Shown here piece after piece: positions 1-7,392 of a stretch of DNA of 64,000 nucleotides. This stretch comes from Singulisphaera sp. GP187 (lineage in GTDB: Bacteria; Planctomycetota; Planctomycetia; Gemmatales; Gemmataceae): positions 1-64,000 of the forward strand of contig CAMDQN010000002.1 in the NCBI GenBank assembly GCA_945905925.1. Direction: 5' to 3'. The notes under the pieces were generated by a model that did no database searches, was not told the origin of the DNA, and worked only from the letters and a program-made list of their open reading frames with translations. A program made the translations under genes and the position numbers. The number at the start of each line of letters is the position of its first letter. Position 1 is the first letter of the stretch.

Positions 1-72
1 ACTCCGCTTGGGTCATCGGTTGCCCTCTAGAACTGCCATCTGCATGACCGATGCGCCGCCGAGTGCAAGCCC

Positions 73-100
73 GCACCGGCTCAGAGTTCTGAGCCGGTGC
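73..100. terminator. Hairpin downstream of the PfpI-family gene
   Basis: This is a near-perfect inverted repeat with arms of about 12-13 bases (gcaccggctcag and its complement) and a very short loop. It lies just beyond the stop codon of the minus-strand PfpI-family gene. There is no clear T run, so it is either a weak intrinsic terminator or one of the many intergenic palindromes of this genome. Confidence 0.5.
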
Positions 101-106
101 GCGGCT

Positions 107-661
107 TCACCCCTTGCGCATCTGTTCCATCAACGCGACAACGAACGCCGGAAGATCATCGGGTGTGCGGCTCGTGATGATGTTACCATCGATGACCACC
201 TCTTGATCGGTGTAGGTTCCGCCCGCGTTCATCACGTCATCCTTGATGGAGTGAAAACACGTTACCTTGCGGCCCTTCAGCGGGGACTCACCTTGCGGTA
301 GTATTCTTGAACAAAGTACCCACGGACCGTGACAGATCGCCGCGACCGGCTTGCCCTGCGCGAGCGCGTCACGCACGAGTTTCATCATCGCTTCGCTACG
401 GCGGATGTAGTCGGGCGAGAAGCCGCCGGGGATCACGACCGCCGCGAAGTCGGTGGCGATCGCGTCCTTCGCGGCAAGTGTGGCCTTCGCGGGGTAGCCG
501 AGTTTGCTCGCGTAGGTCTTGCCGGCTTCCGGGCCGACCAGCTCGACCACGCACCCAGCCTCGCGCAGCCGGTACACCGGATACCACACTTCCATTTCTT
601 GGTATTGCTGCTCGACCAACACCGCGACGCGCTTACCGGTGAGGCTCATCGTGTTGCTCAT
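107..661 (-). CDS. DJ-1/PfpI family protein (type 1 glutamine amidotransferase-like)
   Basis: This 184-residue protein has the DJ-1/PfpI fold: the first strand RVAVLVEQQY, acidic residues near 22-24 (QEMEVWYP), and the nucleophile elbow AAICHGPW with Cys110-His111. The family includes intracellular peptidases, deglycase or chaperone-like enzymes and glyoxalase III, so the substrate cannot be told from sequence. I chose the ATG at 661 because it overlaps the TGA of the upstream methyltransferase gene (ATGA), which suggests translational coupling. A longer reading from 703 adds 14 residues with no family similarity. No signal peptide is visible, so the protein is probably cytoplasmic, unlike its exported partner. 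Confidence 0.88.
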   Translation of the reverse strand: MSNTMSLTGKRVAVLVEQQYQEMEVWYPVYRLREAGCVVELVGPEAGKTYASKLGYPAKATLAAKDAIATDFAAVVIPGGFSPDYIRRSEAMMKLVRDALAQGKPVAAICHGPWVLCSRILPQGESPLKGRKVTCFHSIKDDVMNAGGTYTDQEVVIDGNIITSRTPDDLPAFVVALMEQMRKG

Positions 662-1401
662 TTCTTCAGTTCCTTTTTGGTGAAGATGACGACGTGTTGC
701 CACGGCAGCGTGCCCACGGTCTTCGTGTGTGTCATCTCGGTGAACGCCGTCATCTCTTTCAACACCTGCCGCTCCGACATCTTGTGAACCAGTTTGATCA
801 GTACCTTGTCGTCTTCCAACTTGAACTCGACGAACACGAGCTTCCCGCCCGGCTTCAGCGCGTCCACCATCTTCTCCGTCATCTCGAACGGATACTTGAA
901 CTCGTGGTACACATCCACCAACAGAATGAGATCGACTTTGCCCGCGGGCAACTTTGGGTCAGTCTCGGTACCCTTCACCGTTTCGACGTTCGTCACCTTC
1001 TTGTCTTTCGCCTTCTTCGTCACCAAGTCGAGCATCTCTTGCTGAATGTCCGACGCGATCACTTTTCCCTTTGCGCCCACGAGAGGCGCGATCATGAACG
1101 TGTGGTAGCCGCTACCGGCGCCGACGTCCGCGACCACCATTCCCTCTTTCAGATCGAGTGACTTGATGAGCTTCTCGGGGTCTTCTTCCTTGATGCGCTC
1201 CTTGCGTTCGAGCCACCCCGCGGCGCCGAACCCCATCACGTGCGCGATCTCGCGACCCATGTAGACCTTGCCGATGCCATCGGGATCGTACTTCTCGGGG
1301 AACTCGTATTTCGGCTTCTCGCGCTTTTTCGGCGGCTCCTCCGCGATGCAAATGCCGCACGCGAGCGCCACCACGACCCCAATTGCTAACACGCGATTCA
1401 C
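658..1401 (-). CDS. Secreted class I SAM-dependent methyltransferase
   Basis: This 247-residue protein has an N-terminal signal peptide (residues 1-20, MNRVLAIGVVVALACGICIA) followed by a charged linker and a Rossmann-fold methyltransferase domain. Motif I is at about 91-100 (ADVGAGSGYH), followed by an acidic end of strand two (IASDIQQ) and the motif IV region LILLVDVYHE. Exported proteins of this type are common in planctomycetes and their substrate is unknown. The gene is the first of a two-gene unit; its stop overlaps the start of the PfpI-family gene. Methyltransferase fold is well supported; activity in the periplasm is an inference. Confidence 0.85.
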   Translation of the reverse strand: MNRVLAIGVVVALACGICIAEEPPKKREKPKYEFPEKYDPDGIGKVYMGREIAHVMGFGAAGWLERKERIKEEDPEKLIKSLDLKEGMVVADVGAGSGYHTFMIAPLVGAKGKVIASDIQQEMLDLVTKKAKDKKVTNVETVKGTETDPKLPAGKVDLILLVDVYHEFKYPFEMTEKMVDALKPGGKLVFVEFKLEDDKVLIKLVHKMSERQVLKEMTAFTEMTHTKTVGTLPWQHVVIFTKKELKK

Positions 1402-1479
1402 GTCGGACCTCCGGTGAAGTTCACGGACCTGCTCGCCCGCATCATACCCGCTGGTGCGAGAAAAATTCGCGCGGCCGTG

Positions 1480-1507
1480 TTGACAATTCGAGTAGTTAAC
1501 CCATTAT
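1480..1507 (+). promoter_or_regulatory. Candidate sigma-70-type promoter before the phage head module
   Basis: A perfect TTGACA is followed after 16 bases by CATTAT (4 of 6 against TATAAT). The surrounding 1480-1535 stretch is markedly AT-rich (gttaacccattatcag, tacattatatcag) in an otherwise GC-rich region. It lies about 140 bases before the first gene of the head cluster and points toward it. This is read by eye only; no start site is known. Confidence 0.45.
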
Positions 1508-1645
1508 CAGTAGTGTACATTATATCAGTAAATGCGAAGCCGGCCCGGAACCACTCCCCCACGCCGGGCGGGGAAGTCGAACTCGGCGCCCGACTTCCCC
1601 GCCCGGTCCCGTCCCGCTTCGGGCGGCGCCTCGGAGTGAAACGCC

Positions 1646-1921
1646 ATGCCCCACTGGTTGAGTTACACCTCGTACTCGTTGTACTTCGATGGGGCCGACA
1701 TGACCGAAGACGACACCGAGTTCCTGCTCGCGATCGCCGCCTACCAGAAGCGGCACGCCCGCCGCTATCCGACGATGCTCGAACTCCTCCACATCGCGCG
1801 CTGCCTGGGCTACCGCAAGGTCGCGGACGCGGTGCCGATCAATCAACCGATGCCGCCCGCGTCGGAGAAATCCGAAACTCGAAAATCGAAATCCGAAAGT
1901 GAAACCGAAGAGCCGGTGTGA
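1646..1921 (+). CDS. Small protein at the head of the phage module, possible winged-helix
   Basis: This 91-residue protein is not recognised with certainty. The middle (about 25-60: FLLAIAAYQKRHARRYPTML and the next 15 residues) has a pattern reminiscent of the LexA-type N-terminal winged helix, where a helix is followed by a YP turn and a second helix. The tail (residues 72-91) is rich in Lys, Ser and Glu and low in complexity. It begins about 80 bases before the portal gene on the same strand, the position where phages often carry a small terminase or a regulator, but no terminase signature is visible. The function is open. Confidence 0.55.
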   Translation: MPHWLSYTSYSLYFDGADMTEDDTEFLLAIAAYQKRHARRYPTMLELLHIARCLGYRKVADAVPINQPMPPASEKSETRKSKSESETEEPV

Positions 1922-2003
1922 CAGCCCGCGTCGGTGCCGCCCCCGTCTCCATTTCGGATTTCGTGCTTTCCACTTCCTGCTTATTCCCTCCGAAGGAGGC
2001 GTT

Positions 2004-3257
2004 ATGCCTTTCCTGTCGCGCCTACTCAAGGCGATCCGGCCGCCTGCGCCAAAGGTTCCGCCGCCGAAGATCGCGTCTGTGTTCGCGCCCGCGTACCCCG
2101 CGGCTGGGTGGTGGCACGACGACCCCGCCGAGCAGCTCCGCAACTACCGGTCGTGGGTGTACGCGGCCGTCAACGCGATCGCGCAAGAAGCCGCCCGGCA
2201 CAAGCCGTTCCTGTACCTGAACACCGGTCAGGCAGAACACGAGCAGACCGCGCTGCCACATACACACCCGCTGTGCAGGTTGCTCGATCGGCCAAACCCG
2301 TGGCTCACACCGTGGGAACTCTGGTACCTCACGACTGTGTACCTCGAACTGACGGGTAACGCTTTCTGGTACGTCGCTCCGCAGAGCATCGGTGATACGC
2401 GACTGAATACGCCAGGCGAAATCTGGATCATCCCGACGCCGTGGGTGAAGATCGTGCCGGATCGAACGCAGTACGTGAAGTCGTATCAGGTCGCGGCGCC
2501 CGGCGTGCCCGCGGAGACGTTCAGTTCCGACGAGATCATTCACCTGAAGTACCCGAACCCGCTCGACCCGCACTACGGGCTTTCGCCGCTTCAGGCCAAC
2601 GCACTCACGGTCGATGCGAACACCGAACTGCTAAAGTCGCGGTATCAGACGTTCCTCGCGGGCCAGCGCCCAGGCGTCGTGCTTCACACCGAGCAAACAC
2701 TCACCGATCAAACGGTGTCCAGGCTCGAAGAGAAGATCGCGTCCAAGTTCAGCGGGCGCGACAACTGGCACCGGCCGCTCGTACTCGAACAGGGATTGAA
2801 GGCGAGTCCGTGGACGCTCACGCCCGCGGAAATGGACTTCATGAACTCGTCGAAGATGACGCGTGACGAAATCCTCGCGGTGTTCCGCGTGCCGCCGCCG
2901 ATCACCGGCATCGTCGAGAACATGGGCCTCGGTGCGGACATCTGGTTCGGTGCGCGAGTGATGTTCTGCGAAGGAACAATTCAACCGAAACTTGATCTGA
3001 TCGGGCAAGCGCTGACACGCGACCTCGCCCGCCGCTACGGGCCGGACGCGGTGGTGAGTTTCCCGGACTGCTCGCCGCGCAACCTCGACCAGCGCCGCAA
3101 GGACGACGAACTCGACGCGCGGCTCGGACTGCGGACGTTCAACGAGATTCGGAAGAGTCGCGGTCTCGACCCGTTCCCGGACCCGCGGTTCGACAAGCCG
3201 ATCCTGCCGGCTTCGCTGGAAGAGAAGGGGAGAAGGGGAGAGGGGGAGAAAGGGTGA
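2004..3257 (+). CDS. Phage portal protein, HK97 type
   Basis: This 417-residue protein matches HK97-family portal proteins, which form the dodecameric ring at the capsid vertex. Features are the early RSWVYAAVNAIAQEAA helix, the EIWIIPTPWVKIVPD strand pair, the HLKYPNPLDPHYGLSPLQA segment, and the MTRDEILAVFRVPPPITGIV motif around residue 295. The start at 2004 has a strong ribosome binding site (gaaggaggcgtt). The C-terminus (LEEKGRRGEGEKG) is encoded by the left arm of a purine-rich intergenic repeat, so the repeat has replaced or extended the original tail. It precedes the protease and capsid genes in canonical head-gene order. Confidence 0.93.
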   Translation: MPFLSRLLKAIRPPAPKVPPPKIASVFAPAYPAAGWWHDDPAEQLRNYRSWVYAAVNAIAQEAARHKPFLYLNTGQAEHEQTALPHTHPLCRLLDRPNPWLTPWELWYLTTVYLELTGNAFWYVAPQSIGDTRLNTPGEIWIIPTPWVKIVPDRTQYVKSYQVAAPGVPAETFSSDEIIHLKYPNPLDPHYGLSPLQANALTVDANTELLKSRYQTFLAGQRPGVVLHTEQTLTDQTVSRLEEKIASKFSGRDNWHRPLVLEQGLKASPWTLTPAEMDFMNSSKMTRDEILAVFRVPPPITGIVENMGLGADIWFGARVMFCEGTIQPKLDLIGQALTRDLARRYGPDAVVSFPDCSPRNLDQRRKDDELDARLGLRTFNEIRKSRGLDPFPDPRFDKPILPASLEEKGRRGEGEKG

Positions 3258-3324
3258 ACAAACCCCAACCTTTCTTCTCACCCTTCATCCCTTCACCCTT
3301 GTCTCCCCCTTCTCCCCTTCTCTT
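3229..3324. repeat. Purine-rich GGGGAGAAG inverted repeat across the portal stop codon
   Basis: The left arm (about 3229-3256, repeats of gaaggggagaaggggag) reads in reverse complement at about 3294-3324 (tctcccccttctccccttct). The portal stop codon lies in the left arm. The same 9-base unit forms a longer tandem array at 19108-19250. Confidence 0.8.
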
Positions 3325-3338
3325 AAAAGAGGTGCCTC

Positions 3339-3947
3339 ATGTCTCCGTCCATTCGGGCCGATCCCGCCGCGCGCACGCTCAACATCGATGCCGCGAAGAT
3401 GCGAATTCGCAGCGTCATCACCACCATCGACCCCGACCGCGCCGGCGATGTGGTCGTGCCCACCGGGCTGAAAAACCTCGACGACTTCATGACGAACCCG
3501 GTCGTGCTCTGGGCGCACGATCGCGTTCGCGTGCCGCCGATCGGGTCGTGCGAGTGGATCGACATTCAGCCGCGGCGCATCGTCGCGGAGACGCGATTCG
3601 CGCAGCGCGTGCCCTTTGCCGAAAACCTGTTCAGTCTGTACGAGCAGAACGTGCTTCGCGGGTGGTCGATCGGGTTCGTGCCGCGGAAGGCGCGCCGCGT
3701 TCCCAGACCCGATGGCTCCACGTCGCTGTACGTCAGCGAGTGGGACTTGCTCGAATACTCCGCGGTTCCCATTCCCGAGAATCCCGGCGCGCTGACGGTC
3801 GCGATTCAAAAGGGGCTGATTCGCGATGTCACGCTCCGCGACTGGTTGCGGCTCGTGCCGGATGACCATGGCGGAGCGTGGTTCCGCGCGTTCGACGTGA
3901 TGAACGAGTTGGTCGAGACCGACGAGTCGCCGGTTCACAGCGAGTGA
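3339..3947 (+). CDS. HK97-family prohead protease
   Basis: This 202-residue protein resembles phage HK97 gp4-type prohead proteases (serine peptidase family S78), which cleave the scaffold or delta domain of the capsid during maturation. The N-terminal strand is followed by SVITTIDPDRAGDVVVPTGL, the catalytic-histidine region VVLWAHDR (residues 55-62) and the serine region VLRGWSIGF (about 107-115). The later SEWDLLEYSAVPIPENPGAL segment is also typical. It lies between portal and capsid genes, as in HK97. The catalytic His and Ser appear intact, so this is not obviously a dead copy. The start has a GAGGTG ribosome binding site. Confidence 0.92.
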   Translation: MSPSIRADPAARTLNIDAAKMRIRSVITTIDPDRAGDVVVPTGLKNLDDFMTNPVVLWAHDRVRVPPIGSCEWIDIQPRRIVAETRFAQRVPFAENLFSLYEQNVLRGWSIGFVPRKARRVPRPDGSTSLYVSEWDLLEYSAVPIPENPGALTVAIQKGLIRDVTLRDWLRLVPDDHGGAWFRAFDVMNELVETDESPVHSE

Positions 3948-3950
3948 TTC

Positions 3951-4005
3951 GTGGGGCAGGCCGCTGGCCTGCCAAAGTTTTCGGCAGGCCAGCGGCCTGC
4001 CCCAC
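3951..4005. repeat. Perfect 23-base inverted repeat between protease and capsid genes
   Basis: The arms 3951-3973 and 3983-4005 (gtggggcaggccgctggcct and 3 more bases, with the exact complement) enclose a 9-base loop. It starts 3 bases after the protease stop. Palindromes with a similar GTGGGGTGGG-type outer part occur elsewhere in the window, so it looks like a chromosomal repeat rather than a phage element. Confidence 0.85.
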
Positions 4006-4034
4006 ACCAGAACCCATTTCCCGAGAGGCTTTCC

Positions 4035-5411
4035 ATGTCCACCACTGCGTTACCGACCGACAAGTTCCAGTCTCGCGACGAGCTGGTGACGTTCATCGAG
4101 CAACAGGCCACGACCGCCGTCGAGAAGGCGACCCGCGTGGAGCGCCGCGTGCCGTGGGTCACGTCAGGGCCGGTGTGCGCCGACTCCGCCGGGTACAGCG
4201 TGCTGAAGGCTGCCGCGTTCGCGCTCGGGTTCGTCGGCGCGGACCAGGCGAAGGAAGAGATTCACGCGCACCAGCAACTCCGCGACCTCTACGCCGGATA
4301 CGGCTTCGCCCCGCACCACGGGCAGCAGTCGTTCCTGGTTCCGCTTGCGTCAGCGCACCTGCCGGTGTTCGAGCCGCAGGGCCGCCGGTTGCGAGACGAA
4401 CTTCACCAGAAGATGACCGCCCACGCGGAGAAGTACGACCCGGACGAAGCCGACTGGATCGGGCGCCGTCTCAACCCGCTCCGCAAGGCGCTCGGCACGA
4501 TTACCGACACCGCGGGCGGCTCGATGGTGCCGCTCCCGATGCTCGGCGAACTCATCGACCTTCAGCGCAGTCTCGAAGTGTTCGCGACCGCCGGGGCGCG
4601 CGAAGTGGCGCTGCCACCGAACGGCCGCGTGCAGTTCCCCAAACTCACCGCCGCGAGCAGCGCGTACTGGGTCGGCGAGGGGACCGCGATCACCGAGAGC
4701 CAGCCGACAACCGGGAACCTCGACCTTCAGGCGAAGAAGCTCGGTGTCTTGGTGAAGCTCAACAACGAACTGCTCCGGTTCGCGTCTCCGAGTGCGGAAG
4801 GTTTGGTCAGGCTGGATATGGCCCGTGCCGCGGCGCTGAAGGCCGATCTCGCGATGCTCGAAGGGACCGGTGGCACGCAGATCAAGGGTGTCACCACCTA
4901 CAGCGGCATCGCGACACACACCGCGAGCACCACCGGCGCGAACGGCGACACGTTCACCCCGGCCGACATCGCGACGATGGAGAGCAAGTTGCCGGACGCG
5001 GTGGAAGCGCCGACCGCGTGGGTGCTGCGGAAAGCGATGTACGCGGCGCTCATGAACCGGCGCGCCGATGCCGTGAGCGCCGCCGACGGTAAGGGGCCGT
5101 TCCTGTTCCGCGACATGCGGTCGGTCGGGTCCGGCCCGCCGGCCGAACTGTACGGCACGCGTGTGGTGCGGTCGGCGCAGGTGTCGGCGGCGCGCGTGAA
5201 GGGCAGCGGCACAAACCTCACGTACATGCTGTTGGGATACTTCCCAGACTGGATCGTCGCCCGGATGGGCGTGATGGAGTTCCTCGCGAGCGGCCTCGGC
5301 GACACCGCGCTCCAGAACGACATGACGTACCTTCGCGGTATTCAGCACATCGACGCCGGCCCGCGCCACGCGGCGAGCTTCGTGCTCTGCGACCAGTTGC
5401 TCGTCGCGTGA
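4035..5411 (+). CDS. Major capsid protein, HK97 fold
   Basis: This 458-residue protein carries the HK97-type capsid domain from about residue 150: the GGSMVPLPMLGELIDLQRSL entry, the AYWVGEGTAITESQPTTGNL E-loop/strand region, the KKLGVLVKLNNELLRFASPS segment, the LEGTGGTQIKGV helix turn and the LYGTRVVRSAQV strand. The roughly 150 residues before it are helical and charged, as expected for a delta (scaffold) domain removed by the adjacent protease. I chose the ATG at 4035, after an agaggct ribosome binding site; the upstream extension would translate the palindrome. The length is normal for a capsid gene with a delta domain. Confidence 0.94.
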   Translation: MSTTALPTDKFQSRDELVTFIEQQATTAVEKATRVERRVPWVTSGPVCADSAGYSVLKAAAFALGFVGADQAKEEIHAHQQLRDLYAGYGFAPHHGQQSFLVPLASAHLPVFEPQGRRLRDELHQKMTAHAEKYDPDEADWIGRRLNPLRKALGTITDTAGGSMVPLPMLGELIDLQRSLEVFATAGAREVALPPNGRVQFPKLTAASSAYWVGEGTAITESQPTTGNLDLQAKKLGVLVKLNNELLRFASPSAEGLVRLDMARAAALKADLAMLEGTGGTQIKGVTTYSGIATHTASTTGANGDTFTPADIATMESKLPDAVEAPTAWVLRKAMYAALMNRRADAVSAADGKGPFLFRDMRSVGSGPPAELYGTRVVRSAQVSAARVKGSGTNLTYMLLGYFPDWIVARMGVMEFLASGLGDTALQNDMTYLRGIQHIDAGPRHAASFVLCDQLLVA

Positions 5412-5418
5412 TTCGCAG

Positions 5419-5466
5419 AGACCCACCCCCGGCCCCTCCCTGCAGGGAGGGGCCGGGGGTAGGTCT
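5419..5466. repeat. Inverted repeat after the capsid gene (ACCCACCCCCGGCCCCTCCC family)
   Basis: A nearly perfect palindrome centred on ctgcag at 5440-5445, with arms of about 20 bases. The same sequence in open form flanks a spacer at 27527-27639. It may act as a terminator or stability hairpin inside the head operon. Confidence 0.8.
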
Positions 5467-5502
5467 TCTTCCCCACCTTCCCTCATCTTAAGGAACCTTC
5501 CC

Positions 5503-5877
5503 ATGTCCACACACGTGAACGATCTTACTTCCGGTGTCGCGGTGTACGGCGCGCTGGTGCCGGCCGTGCGCACCGCGAGCGTGAACGGGTCCGCGATCGA
5601 CCTCATCGCCGCCGATGGGTCGTGCTTCGCGATCCAACAGATCGGCGCGATTTCCGAAGACGTCTCCTGGGCCGGTCACATCGAGGAGTCCTCCGATAGC
5701 TCGTCTTGGTCCGCGATCGACGACGCCGAGTTCGTCGCGGTGGACGCGATCAACAACGTCCAGACGATCACCTTTCGGCGCACCAAGCGCTACGTGCGGT
5801 ACGTCGGCACCGTGAGCGGGGTCGATCCCTCCGTGCCCGTGTCGGCCCTCATCGGCGAACAGTTCAAGACGTTTTAA
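5503..5877 (+). CDS. Small phage structural protein, possible decoration or neck protein
   Basis: This 124-residue protein lies between the capsid and connector genes. Residues 45-115 are beta-rich, with the pattern FAIQQIGAISEDVSW, SSWSAIDDAEFV and ITFRRTKRYVRYVGTVSG. Many phage cassettes have a small protein in this position with the same SSDSSSW and KRYVR type strands. I cannot assign a specific role; a capsid decoration or head-completion protein fits the place. It has its own start at 5503 after a short leader (aaggaacc). Confidence 0.7.
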   Translation: MSTHVNDLTSGVAVYGALVPAVRTASVNGSAIDLIAADGSCFAIQQIGAISEDVSWAGHIEESSDSSSWSAIDDAEFVAVDAINNVQTITFRRTKRYVRYVGTVSGVDPSVPVSALIGEQFKTF

Positions 5878-5881
5878 CCCC

Positions 5882-5953
5882 GTCTCAAGTCTGCAAGTCT
5901 CAAGTCCCAAGTCAAAGACAGCCTTCTGGACTTGAGACTTGCAGACTTGAGAC
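5882..5953. repeat. GACTTGAGACTT-family inverted repeat, copy 1
   Basis: Arms 5882-5907 and 5928-5953 are complementary over 26 bases and are built from the unit gacttgagactt. Related copies lie at 13094-13177 and 25598-25677. It sits between two head-module genes. Confidence 0.85.
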
Positions 5954-5978
5954 TTGAGACTTCTCCGAAGGAGAAGCC

Positions 5979-6578
5979 ATGATCGATACCCTCGCCGACG
6001 TGAAGACCGCTCTGATGATAAGCGGCAGCGACGACGACGCGATCCTGACGCGACTGCTGGACGGTGCGGACGTTTTCATCACGGAACACACCGGGCGCAA
6101 CTTCGCGGGCGGAACGTTCACCGAAACGCACGCGGCCAGCGCCGAAACGCTGTTCCTGCGCAACTTCCCGGTGGAGAGCGTCACCAGCGTGAAGGTGGAC
6201 CCAGCGCGAGCGTTCGGGTCCGACACCGTGCGCGCCGCGGACACCTACATTCTTCACGCGGATCGCGGGCTGATCACGTCGCTGACGGGACCGTTTCTCT
6301 CGCCTCGCGGGCGGCGCGACGACTGGCCCGGTTGCGTGCAGGTCGTGTACGCCACCACGACCGACGCCGTGCCCGCACCGGTGAAGGAAGCGTTCACCCA
6401 ACTCATCGGGCACTGGTATCGGCAGGCGAAGACGTTCGCGGACCAAGAGCACCAGATGCTGTTGGAGCGGACCGACGGCACCGACGCGAAGGTGTGGTCG
6501 TGGAGCCTCGCGAGCGGGCTGAAACTCCCGATCAGCGCGCTGGAGTTGCTCAAGCCGTACCGCGTTCCGCCGGTGTGA
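5979..6578 (+). CDS. Phage gp6-like head-tail connector protein
   Basis: This 199-residue protein resembles the gp6-like head-tail connector family. The N-terminus (VKTALMISGSDDDAILTRLL, then ADVFITEHTGRNF) is the typical helical start, and the FLRNFPVESVTSVKVD strand and the late helix VPAPVKEAFTQLIGHWYRQA complete the family pattern. It follows the capsid gene as in HK97-like phages and has an aaggag ribosome binding site at 5966-5971. No head-closure, tail-completion, tail-tube or tape-measure gene follows; the next gene is a host-type secreted protein. Confidence 0.85.
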   Translation: MIDTLADVKTALMISGSDDDAILTRLLDGADVFITEHTGRNFAGGTFTETHAASAETLFLRNFPVESVTSVKVDPARAFGSDTVRAADTYILHADRGLITSLTGPFLSPRGRRDDWPGCVQVVYATTTDAVPAPVKEAFTQLIGHWYRQAKTFADQEHQMLLERTDGTDAKVWSWSLASGLKLPISALELLKPYRVPPV

Positions 6579-6687
6579 TCCTCCGTTCCGCACGTCGAAT
6601 TTCCCCACTTTGAAAATGCGTTGGGAACTTCTGGCGTCTCTGGGCGACTGCCGTAGAATGCCGTGTACCTCACACCCGATACAACCC

Positions 6688-7269
6688 ATGCGGTTGCCCC
6701 AACTACTCCCACCGCGACTCTTGCGCCACGCCGTGGCGGTCGCGGCGCTACTGGCGCAGTTGGTCGCGGCCACCGGCGCGCCGGTCCCTTCGCAAACTCC
6801 CTCGGCGAACAGCAAGAATCGCGGCGTCCCGTTTCCATGCCAGGACCACCCGTGCGGGTGCGCGACCAGCGACCAGGGCTGGGCCGGCGACTGCTGTTGC
6901 TTCACCCTCGAACAGAAGCTCGCGTGGGCCGACGCCCGCGGCATCACCCCCCCCGCCCACGTCCGCCCGACGATTGCGGCACGCGCGAAAGTAGACAAGT
7001 CGTGCTGCGCGAAGGCGGCAACCGCGTCGTGTTGCGAACAAGAACCGAACACCGAGAAGTCGGGCGTCCGGTGGGTCGTCGGGGTGTTCGCCCAGAAGTG
7101 CCGCGGCGAGGGTTTGGGCGGGCTGCTCAAGCTCGAATTAATCGCCGCGCCAGAACGAGACGCGACCCCGCGCCCGACCTTCGATCCAACCGACTCGGTT
7201 CGCGAACCGGACTCGCGCCTGACCTTCACTTCACTCTGCCCGCCGACACCACCTCCGCGACTCGTGTAG
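6688..7269 (+). CDS. Cys-rich secreted planctomycete protein
   Basis: This 193-residue protein has a hydrophobic N-terminal signal or anchor (about 10-28). A cysteine-rich block follows at about 50-75: FPCQDHPCGCATS, GWAGDCCCFTLEQKLAWADA. A second block (KSCCAKAATASCCEQ) lies about 40 residues later. From general knowledge the CxxxxCGC...CCC...LAWA pattern recurs in planctomycete exported proteins of unknown role; metal binding is a guess from the cysteines. I chose the ATG at 6688 because it starts just before the signal segment. A tagaat at 6654-6659 may be its -10 box. Confidence 0.72.
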   Translation: MRLPQLLPPRLLRHAVAVAALLAQLVAATGAPVPSQTPSANSKNRGVPFPCQDHPCGCATSDQGWAGDCCCFTLEQKLAWADARGITPPAHVRPTIAARAKVDKSCCAKAATASCCEQEPNTEKSGVRWVVGVFAQKCRGEGLGGLLKLELIAAPERDATPRPTFDPTDSVREPDSRLTFTSLCPPTPPPRLV

Positions 7270-7392
7270 CACTTCCGGTAACGCCGACCGTAGCTCCGAC
7301 CACGGGAGCAACGGGTTCGTGCCCACCCAACCACCGCATTCGCGCCGGCCGAAGCCCGCGCCGATACGTCACGCTATCTACACGAGACACCA

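Noticed and set aside
4350-5606. 418-residue minus-strand open frame
   Set aside because: Antisense to the capsid gene; composition is Arg/His-rich without domains.
1-6600. Attachment sites or integrase of a prophage around the head module
   Set aside because: No integrase, tRNA gene or direct repeat pair was seen at either side.
5874-7334. 486-residue minus-strand open frame
   Set aside because: It is antisense to the connector and Cys-rich genes, which have recognisable motifs; the translation is Arg/Ser-rich as expected for a shadow frame.
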